NCBI GenBank assembly: GCA_013694495.1
Contig: JACDCH010000271.1
Location: 1 to 5,273 of the forward strand
Source of the DNA: Acidimicrobiia bacterium
GTDB taxonomy: Bacteria; Actinomycetota; Acidimicrobiia; Acidimicrobiales; JACDCH01
Direction of reading: 5' to 3'
Length of the DNA stretch: 5,273 nt
The notes under the pieces are model-generated. The model saw only the letters and a list, made by a program, of their open reading frames with translations. It ran no database searches and was not told where the DNA came from. A program made the translations under genes and the position numbers. Of the stretch, positions 1 to 5,273 are shown in pieces; the first letter of the stretch is position 1; the number at the start of each line of letters is the position of its first letter.

Positions 1-24
1 GTCACCGAGATCACCGCCGACTGA
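1..24 (+). CDS. C-terminal tail of an upstream gene (partial)
   Basis: The first seven codons (GTC ACC GAG ATC ACC GCC GAC) read VTEITAD and end in TGA at 22-24. All seven third positions are C or G, which matches the codon habit of the genes downstream. The stop lies 14 bases before the ATG at 39, a spacing typical of genes in one operon, so this may be a preceding member of the restriction locus. Seven residues are too few to assign a family. The call rests on codon bias and spacing only, and the stretch could be non-coding. Confidence 0.35.
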   Translation, partial: VTEITAD

Positions 25-38
25 CAACGCCGCCAACG

Positions 39-1850
39 ATGACCACCACGACCACGCCTCAGCGCGCCCCCATCACAGCCTCACCGACCATGTCGCCGCC
101 GTCCTCACCCAGCCTGTCGGCGAACAAACGGCGAGAACCACCACGTGCTCGAAGCCCTCCAGTTCAGCCATGCCGGAAAGGTCGACTGCATCTACATCGA
201 CCCCCCGTACAACACCGGTGCCAGGGACTGGAAGTACGGCAACGACTACGTCGATTCCGATGACGCGTATCGCCACAGCAAGTGGCTCGCGTTCATGGAG
301 CGACGGTTGCGGTTGGCGAAGGCGCTTCTCAGGCCAGACAACTCCGTGCTGATTTGCGCGATCGACGAGAAGGAGTACCTGCGTCTCGGCTTGCTGCTCG
401 ACCAGGTGTTTCCGGCCTGCGACCAGCAGATGGTGACGGTCATCACCAACCGGGCCGGCTCACCGAGAGCTGGGCGCTTCAGTCGAGCTGAGGAGTACCT
501 GTTCTATGTGTTCCTTGGTGAAGCAGTTGCCGAGCGCGTCGTAGGCGGAATGCTCGCAGAGCAGGACCCCGGTGCCTCGGCGATGCCGACCGTGTGGTTC
601 TCAGCTGTCCGCGTGGGGACAGGATCGGCGTTGCGGGAGGCTCGTCCACGCCTCTTCTATCCCGTCTACCTCGATGTCGCGTCGGGGGTACTGCATTCGG
701 TCGGCGAACCACTCCCCAAGGAGGCGACATTCGAGGACCACAAGTCGCCTCCCGGCACGGTCTCGGTGTGGCCGCTCTCGACCGAGGGCCGCCAGCAGTC
801 CTGGCGATTCAGTCATGACCGTATGCGCGAGTACTTCGCCGCCGGAACGGCGAGGCTTGGTCGTCGCGATCCTGTGACTGCCCTTCGGCCGGTCACCTAT
901 CTCCGGCCCGGATCGTTGAAGGACATCGAATCAGGCGTGCTCCGTGTCACCGGTAGAACCGACGAAGGAGCCTTGGTCCTCGAGCTGGCCGTGGGCAGGG
1001 CGAAGTCTTCGGCGGCGCCGACGGTCTGGAACCTCACTCGGCACTACGCGCGGGACTATGGCTCAAAGCTCAACGCGGCCTTCATCCCTGGCCGAGCGTT
1101 CCCGTACCCGAAATCCCTCTACGCGGTTGAGGATGCGCTCCGGTTCCTTCTGGCGTCGAAGCCCGAATCGATCGTTCTCGACTTCTTCGCTGGCTCCGGG
1201 ACGACCACACACGCAGTCGCGCGTCTCAACCGGCAGGACGGTGGGCGTCGGCAGTCCATCGTCGTGACCAACAACGAGGTTTCTGCGGACGAGGCCTCCG
1301 CGCTGACGAAGTCAGGCAATCGGCCCGGCGATCCGGAGTGGGAGGCGCTTGGGATCTTCGAGCACGTCGCTCGGCCTCGGATCACCGCCGCCGTCACCGG
1401 CATGACGCCCGATGGTGAGCCGGTGAAGGGCGACTACAAGTTCGTCGACGAGTTCCCGATGGCCGAGGGGTTCGAGGAGAACGTCGAGTTCTTCGAGCTC
1501 ACCTACCAGGACCCGGCCCGGGTGGAGCTCGACTTGGCGTTCAACGCCATCGCTCCGTTGCTGTGGCTGCGGGCCGGCGCGTCGGGCTCGGTCGTCGACG
1601 AGTCGCTCGACAGCGCTGGCCGGCGCCGGCCCTACGCGTGGACCGACCGCTACGCGGTGCTGTTCAACGTCGACCGCTGGCAGTCGTTCGTGTCGAAGCT
1701 CCCGCCGACGGTGACGACGGTGTTTGTGGTGACCGACTCGCCGACCCAGTTCGCCCACGTCGCTGCCTGCCGGCTGCGGTGCTCGACGTGGTGCGGCTCT
1801 ACGAGAACTACCTGTCGACGTTCACGATCAACGAGCGGGCCGGGGCCTGA
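39..1850 (+). CDS. Type III-like site-specific DNA-adenine methyltransferase (Mod), reading frame broken
   Basis: Modification subunit of a type III-like restriction-modification pair. It should transfer a methyl group from S-adenosylmethionine to adenine N6 in a specific site and lend that specificity to Res. The uninterrupted frame runs from 145 (GTG) to 1935. It holds catalytic motif IV, DPPYNTG, at 199-219 and the AdoMet-binding motif I, FAGSG, at 1186-1200. Motif IV before motif I is the beta-class order. The roughly 320 residues between them should include the target recognition domain. Both ends of that frame look wrong. At the 5' end the family-like stretch NGENHH begins before the GTG, at 127, with no start codon in its own frame. 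At the 3' end the protein turns to arginine-rich nonsense after base 1767, while the next frame gives a natural ending (DVVRLYENYL) stopping at 1850. Three one-base repairs give one frame from ATG 39 to TGA 1850, 604 residues. Family assignment is firm. The ATG 39 start is inferred, and the gene may be a pseudogene or carry assembly errors. Confidence 0.85.
67..129 (+). other. Two probable single-base frame breaks at the 5' end of mod
   Basis: From ATG 39 the frame begins MTTTTTPQRAP. One extra C in the C5 run at 67-71 moves it into a frame rich in G/C third positions, reading HHSLTDHVAAVLTQPVGEQ. One extra A in the A3 run at 126-128 then joins this to NGENHHVLEAL, which leads into the methyltransferase core. 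Without repair, no start codon lies in the core frame between the TGA at 40-42 and the GTG at 145. The A-run break is the better supported, because NGENHH is clearly in the core frame. The C-run break depends on ATG 39 being the true start. If it is not, the middle frame is open to the left edge and the start lies outside the window. Confidence 0.5.
1760..1772 (+). other. Single-base frame break at the 3' end of mod
   Basis: The sequence reads gct-gcc-tgc-cgg in the core frame. Adding one C (gct-gcc-ctg-ccg) gives a continuous ending, LPAAVLDVVRLYENYL and then STFTINERAGA, with TGA at 1848-1850. Unrepaired, the last 27 residues are replaced by 55 unrelated ones rich in Arg, Cys and Ser, and the frame runs 86 bases into the res gene. 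No slippery heptamer is present at the site, so programmed -1 frameshifting is unlikely. An assembly error or a real deletion fits better. Confidence 0.85.
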
Positions 1851-1852
1851 TG
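1848..1852 (+). promoter_or_regulatory. TGATG stop/start overlap coupling mod to res
   Basis: The repaired mod frame stops at TGA 1848-1850 and res starts at ATG 1850-1852, sharing one base. No strong Shine-Dalgarno sequence precedes the ATG; the bases just upstream are cgggccggggcc. Translation of res therefore probably depends on ribosomes finishing mod. If the frame break near 1767 is real, ribosomes would end at 1935 instead, and coupling to res could be weakened. Confidence 0.6.
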
Positions 1853-4384
1853 CGCTACGACCTGTTCGACTACCAGCGCGAGGCGGCCGTCGAGGTGCTG
1901 AAGCGCCTCGGGCGCGGGCGGACGGACTGGGGTGACCACGACAGCCTCTCGGCGTTTGCCCTTTCCGCGGTGACCGGTGCCGGCAAGACGGTGATCGCCA
2001 CCGCGGTGATCGAGGCGATGCTGCACGGGTCGGCCGATCTCGGGTTCCCCGCCGATCCGCGGGCGGTGTTCCTGTGGGTGACCGACGACCCGGCCCTGAA
2101 CCGCCAGACCCGCAACAAGATGTTGGAGGGCTCGGATCTGTTGGCGCCGGCTCGGCTACAGGTGCTCGGCAACGACTTCCTCGAGCCCGACCTTCGGCGC
2201 GGGATGGTGTACTTCCTCAACGTCCAGCAGCTCGCGAAGTCGGCCGGATTCGCCCAGGGCGGCGTCAATCTGCGGGAGTTCTCGGGCTGGGACGTGATCG
2301 GCAACACCATCCGATCGGAGGACCGCGACCTCTACGTCGTGCTCGACGAGGCCCACCGGGGCATGAAGCAGGTCACCGACCGGCCCTCGATCGTGCGCCG
2401 GATCATCGGCGGTCAGCCGGGGTCGAACCCGCCCGTCCCGGTGGTGTGGGGCATATCGGCGACCATCGACCGCTTCGCCACCGCGATGCGCGAGCACGAG
2501 GGCAGCCGCACGACGTATCCGCCGGTGGCCGTGGACCTCGACAAGGTCCGGGCGTCGGGCATCGTGAAGGACAAGATCGACCTCGACGAGCCCGACGAGA
2601 AGGGGTCGTTCTCGACCACGCTCTTGCGCGCTGCGGTCGACACCGCGCTCGACTTCGAGCAGCGCTGGGCCGCGTACGCAGAGGTGGAGAACGAGCCGCT
2701 CGTCCTGCCCGTCCTCGTGGTCCAGGTCGCCGACAAGCCCACCGAGGGAGCGTTGGCCGAGCTGGTGTCGGTGATCGAGCAGCAGTGGCCGGGGCTCGGG
2801 CCGCGGGCGATCGTGAACGTGTTTGGTGAGCACGACGACCTCGTGGTCGGCACCCGGATCGTGCGATGGGTGCCGCCCGAGTCGATCCAGGACGACCAGG
2901 CGACCCGCGTCGTGCTGGCCAAGCAGGCAATTTCTACGGGCTGGGACTGCCCGCGCGCCGAGGTTCTCTACAGCGAGCGACCGGCCAGCGACGCCACCCA
3001 CATCGCCCAGGTGATCGGCCGGATGGTTCGTTCGCCGCTCGCGCACCGGGTCGCCACCGACGACGCCCTCAACGCGGTGTCGTGCTTCCTGCCCCGCTTC
3101 GACCGCTCCACCCTCGCCCGGGTCATCGACGAGCTCACCCGCCCCGGCGAACCGGGCGCCGCCGCCGAGGTGGTCATCAACGCCCGCCTGTTCGAACGCA
3201 ACCCGCACCTCGACGCCGACGTGTTCGCGTTCGTCGAGGCGCTGCCGTCGTGGCCGAGGCCCGACTCGCTGGCCAGCCCGTTGCGGCGGGCCAAGACCCT
3301 GGCCAAGCTGCTCACCGACGCCTCGTCGGGCTCCGCGCTGCTGCCCGACGCGAGCGAGCGCCTCACCAAGGCGCTCAACGCCAAGCTCGACGGGCTGATG
3401 GCCGAGCACGCCGAAGCCGTCGAGCGCAAAGTTCGCGACATCGAGACGGCCGAGATCCGCCAGACCAGCATCGGGGCCAGCACCGGCGAGGTGCTGGCGA
3501 CCAAGACCCGCTCGATCCGCACCGCCGCCCGCGACATCGACCGCGACACCCGTCGGGTCATCGGCAGCGTCCGCGAGGGCGTCGCCAAGGACTTCATGAA
3601 GTACCGGGTCGACAAGGCTGGCGTCGGTGAGGATGTGCTCGACATCCGCACCCGGGTGGCGGCGCTGCTGCTCGTCGAGGGCGTGGTCGCCGAGGTCGAG
3701 CAGACCGCGACCAAGTGGGTGCAGGTCCAGTTCGCCACGTTCGCGGTCGAGATCAGCAACACCACCGGAGCGGCGCGGGACGGGTACCTGAAGGTGAAGG
3801 AACAGACCTCCGAGCAGGAAGAGACCAGCATCGAGCTCACTGTCACCCTCAAGGCCCCCACCAAGGAGGCCAAGAAGGACGACGCCAAGGACCTGCCCAC
3901 CTTCACCAAGCACCTGTACGCCGACCCCGACGGACGGTTCCCGGCGGCACTCAACGACTGGGAGACCCGAGTCATCGAGACCGAGACCGCTCGGCCGTCG
4001 ACGGTCGCCTGGTACCGCAACCCGTCTCGGCCGGCGCCGTCGTCCCTCCGGATCGGCTACCCGACCGACGCCGACGGATGGGGCAGCCTCCAGGTCGACT
4101 TCATCGTCGTGTCCCACCGGGACGACGGGAGCCTCGGCGCGTCGATCGTCGATCCCCACGGTGACCACCTCGCCGACGCCAAGGCCAAGCTCCGCGGGCT
4201 CGCCCGCTACGCCGAGCGCTTCGGCGACCGGTTCGTGCGCATCCACGCCATCGGTGCCGGCAGCGACGGTGTGCTCCGCACCCTCGAGCTGCGCGACCCG
4301 AACGTGCGCGATGCGGTTGACGCGTTCGAGGGCGGCAAGGTCACAGTGCTGTTCGACTCCGACCTCGCCGCCGAGTACCAGTAG
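1850..4384 (+). CDS. Type III-like restriction subunit (Res), SF2 DEAH helicase
   Basis: ATP-dependent translocase/helicase of the type III restriction endonuclease group, 844 residues and uninterrupted. It should act in a complex with Mod on unmodified DNA. The SF2 motifs are in order: Walker A TGAGKT (residues 42-47), DEAH (166-169), SAT (203-205), motif V STGWDCP (362-368) and motif VI QVIGRMVR (387-394). A long, charged, largely helical-looking region follows, then TKHLYADPDG (from about 686) and AWYRNP (from about 720). The C-terminal part has a beta-strand-like LQVDFIVVS with Asp750, then ASIVDPHGDHL with Asp768 and His770. This sits where a PD-(D/E)XK nuclease core is expected, but His replaces the catalytic Lys. 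The ATG at 1850 is chosen because MRYDLFDYQREAA is a typical helicase N-terminus (Q-motif region) and overlaps the mod stop. Third positions are almost all G or C, as in the last part of mod. Motor identity is very sure. Nuclease activity is not. Confidence 0.92.
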   Translation: MRYDLFDYQREAAVEVLKRLGRGRTDWGDHDSLSAFALSAVTGAGKTVIATAVIEAMLHGSADLGFPADPRAVFLWVTDDPALNRQTRNKMLEGSDLLAPARLQVLGNDFLEPDLRRGMVYFLNVQQLAKSAGFAQGGVNLREFSGWDVIGNTIRSEDRDLYVVLDEAHRGMKQVTDRPSIVRRIIGGQPGSNPPVPVVWGISATIDRFATAMREHEGSRTTYPPVAVDLDKVRASGIVKDKIDLDEPDEKGSFSTTLLRAAVDTALDFEQRWAAYAEVENEPLVLPVLVVQVADKPTEGALAELVSVIEQQWPGLGPRAIVNVFGEHDDLVVGTRIVRWVPPESIQDDQATRVVLAKQAISTGWDCPRAEVLYSERPASDATHIAQVIGRMVRSPLAHRVATDDALNAVSCFLPRFDRSTLARVIDELTRPGEPGAAAEVVINARLFERNPHLDADVFAFVEALPSWPRPDSLASPLRRAKTLAKLLTDASSGSALLPDASERLTKALNAKLDGLMAEHAEAVERKVRDIETAEIRQTSIGASTGEVLATKTRSIRTAARDIDRDTRRVIGSVREGVAKDFMKYRVDKAGVGEDVLDIRTRVAALLLVEGVVAEVEQTATKWVQVQFATFAVEISNTTGAARDGYLKVKEQTSEQEETSIELTVTLKAPTKEAKKDDAKDLPTFTKHLYADPDGRFPAALNDWETRVIETETARPSTVAWYRNPSRPAPSSLRIGYPTDADGWGSLQVDFIVVSHRDDGSLGASIVDPHGDHLADAKAKLRGLARYAERFGDRFVRIHAIGAGSDGVLRTLELRDPNVRDAVDAFEGGKVTVLFDSDLAAEYQ

Positions 4385-4467
4385 GGAGATGCGGTCGGAG
4401 CCTCGACCTGCGAGGGTGGCGGGGGCATCCTGTCCGAGGATCGATCTTGGGTGGGATGCGGGAAGGG

Positions 4468-4487
4468 CGCTCGGCGTGCCGTGAGCG
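4468..4487. terminator. Weak candidate bidirectional terminator hairpin between convergent genes
   Basis: CGCTC at 4468-4472 can pair with GAGCG at 4483-4487, with a small inner GG/CC helix at 4473-4474 and 4479-4480. It lies in the 105-base gap between the converging res and Abi_C genes, where a shared terminator would be expected. There is no T tract on either side. A second possible stem, GGTCG 4393-4397 with CGACC 4404-4408, lies nearer the res stop. In DNA this GC-rich, short stems of this kind arise by chance. Confidence 0.2.
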
Positions 4488-4489
4488 GA

Positions 4490-5273
4490 CTAGGCGGAGG
4501 TTCGGGCAGCCAGCGTCTCGAGGAGCATCCGACAGTAGGTCGTTGCAGCGCCTACGGCGAGATGTGCGTGCCGCGGCCGTAGGCCGACGACGGCGGTGGT
4601 GCGACCGTGATCGGGTCCGTACTGGTTTCGGAGCTCCGCTACTCCGATCGCGAGCTGCGAGAGGTTCGACAGGATCCGCTTCGTGATCTCCACCCCCGGC
4701 CGCGTCGGTGCGAGCGAGTCGGGGTGCAGCGCCAGCGCCTTCTGCGCCGCCTTCACGAGTGCAGGCACGTCAGCCTTCTCGTCGTACGCCTCGCCGAGCT
4801 CAGCGAGAACGAGCTTGGTCGTCGCCTCGATGAGGGCCCTCGCACCCGAGATGGCGACGCCTGGGTCGGAGTCGGTGCTCGCCGCGATTCGTTCGAGGTG
4901 TTCGTAGATCGAGGAGGGGTCGCTCAGCTGCTCAAGCGGGATGTCGGCGAGCGTCGCGGCCGAGCCTCCCCGGATCCGGCCGCTCTCATCGACGTCGTAG
5001 CCGTCGCGCCGGAGATGTCGGACGAGGCTGTCTCGGTAGTCGCCTTCGATGGTCCACGAGTGAATCTGCTCGAACACGTTCAGCACCCGCCTGACCTGGG
5101 CTGGGTCGCTCCAGTCCGTCGTCGCGGTGTAGCGATCGAACGTTCCTCGTCGTTGACCTGGTGCGTACCAGGCTCGGTCTTCGTCGGCTGCAGCGTCGAT
5201 GCCCTCGTCCTCGAAGGCGCGCTCGATCTGACGGACGACGCCGCAGTCGGAGGCGGCCTCACGAAACGCGCTG
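4490..5273 (-). CDS. Abi_C domain protein, possible HEPN-type abortive infection factor (5' end outside window)
   Basis: Minus-strand gene ending in TAG at 4490-4492. 260 codons are visible and its start is beyond the right edge. The GTG at 5086 is an internal valine: the frame upstream is open for 62 codons with no start codon, and reads like protein, including GTFDRYTATTDWSDPAQVRRV directly before VLNVFEQIHSW. The last ~125 residues resemble the abortive infection C-terminus domain (Abi_C): a helix with SGARALIEATTKLVLAELG, a middle segment DVPALVKAAQKAL, then GVAELRNQYGPDHG and a final helix RHAHLAVGAATTYC. The R-N-x5-H part of that segment (4607-4630) matches the Rx4-6H form of HEPN ribonucleases, so RNA cleavage leading to growth arrest is a reasonable inference. 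The gene converges on res and cannot share its transcript. Its third-position GC (about 72% over the last 47 codons) is much lower than that of res, suggesting a separate origin. Domain call is good; function is inferred. Confidence 0.8.
   Translation of the reverse strand, partial: SAFREAASDCGVVRQIERAFEDEGIDAAADEDRAWYAPGQRRGTFDRYTATTDWSDPAQVRRVLNVFEQIHSWTIEGDYRDSLVRHLRRDGYDVDESGRIRGGSAATLADIPLEQLSDPSSIYEHLERIAASTDSDPGVAISGARALIEATTKLVLAELGEAYDEKADVPALVKAAQKALALHPDSLAPTRPGVEITKRILSNLSQLAIGVAELRNQYGPDHGRTTAVVGLRPRHAHLAVGAATTYCRMLLETLAARTSA

Noticed and set aside
145..147. GTG as the start of mod
   Set aside because: The residues directly before it (NGENHH) are in frame and look like part of the conserved lead-in to motif IV, so the true N-terminus is further upstream.
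1755..1775. Programmed -1 ribosomal frameshift making two Mod forms
   Set aside because: No X-XXY-YYZ slippery heptamer lies at the switch, and the same kind of break appears at the 5' end of the gene, so indels are the simpler account.
1563..1850. A separate 95-residue gene overlapping the end of mod
   Set aside because: Only its last ~27 residues look like real protein, and they are the natural C-terminus of Mod after a one-base repair.
2968..4020. A 350-codon open frame on the minus strand, Ser/Ala/Arg rich
   Set aside because: Shadow of res in another frame. It has no domain-like content and lies entirely within the coding sequence.
2156..4246. A 696-codon open frame on the minus strand opposite res
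   Set aside because: In very GC-rich genes the antisense frame is often open. The product is low-complexity (Gly, Val, Leu, Asp, Arg, Glu rich) without recognisable motifs, while the plus strand shows every SF2 helicase motif in order.
4393..4415. Hairpins formed by GGTCG/CGACC or CCTCG/CGAGG after the res stop
   Set aside because: Five-base stems that exclude each other and have no T tract; expected by chance at this GC content.
5080..5262. A 60-residue minus-strand open frame at the right edge
   Set aside because: It overlaps the upstream extension of the Abi_C gene in another frame, and its product is low-complexity.

Overview
The window reads as a piece of a defence island from a high-GC, probably actinobacterial, genome. 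Third codon positions in the helicase gene are almost all G or C. No RNA gene, CRISPR array, insertion sequence or integrase was seen. Assignment to Actinobacteria rests on composition and protein style only. The genus cannot be told.

Layout. Bases 1-24 look like the last codons of an upstream plus-strand gene. Bases 39-1850 (+) hold a beta-class DNA-adenine methyltransferase of the type III Mod kind. Its reading frame is broken once near the 3' end and apparently twice near the 5' end. Bases 1850-4384 (+) hold an intact 844-residue superfamily 2 helicase/translocase of the type III Res kind. In the repaired frame the Mod stop codon and the Res start codon overlap by one base (TGATG), as expected of a translationally coupled operon. 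After a 105-base convergent gap, bases 4490-5273 (-) encode a protein with an Abi_C-type (abortive infection C-terminus) domain. Its 5' end lies beyond the right edge of the window.

How the genes work together. Mod would recognise and methylate a specific site and also guide Res, which uses ATP to move or signal along unmodified foreign DNA before cutting it. The Abi_C protein is on the opposite strand, so it is a separate transcription unit. It carries an R-x6-H motif like that of HEPN ribonucleases, which suggests (inference) a second-line, growth-arresting defence beside the restriction system.

Points of most interest: (1) three single-base frame breaks in mod, each repaired by lengthening a short homopolymer by one base, which raises the choice between assembly error and real inactivation; (2) a Res C-terminal nuclease-like region in which the expected (D/E)-x-K reads D-P-H; (3) a sharp change in third-position GC at about base 1380, inside mod, pointing to a mosaic gene; (4) an Abi_C gene whose apparent GTG start at 5086 is internal, since the open frame continues for 62 more protein-like codons to the window edge.
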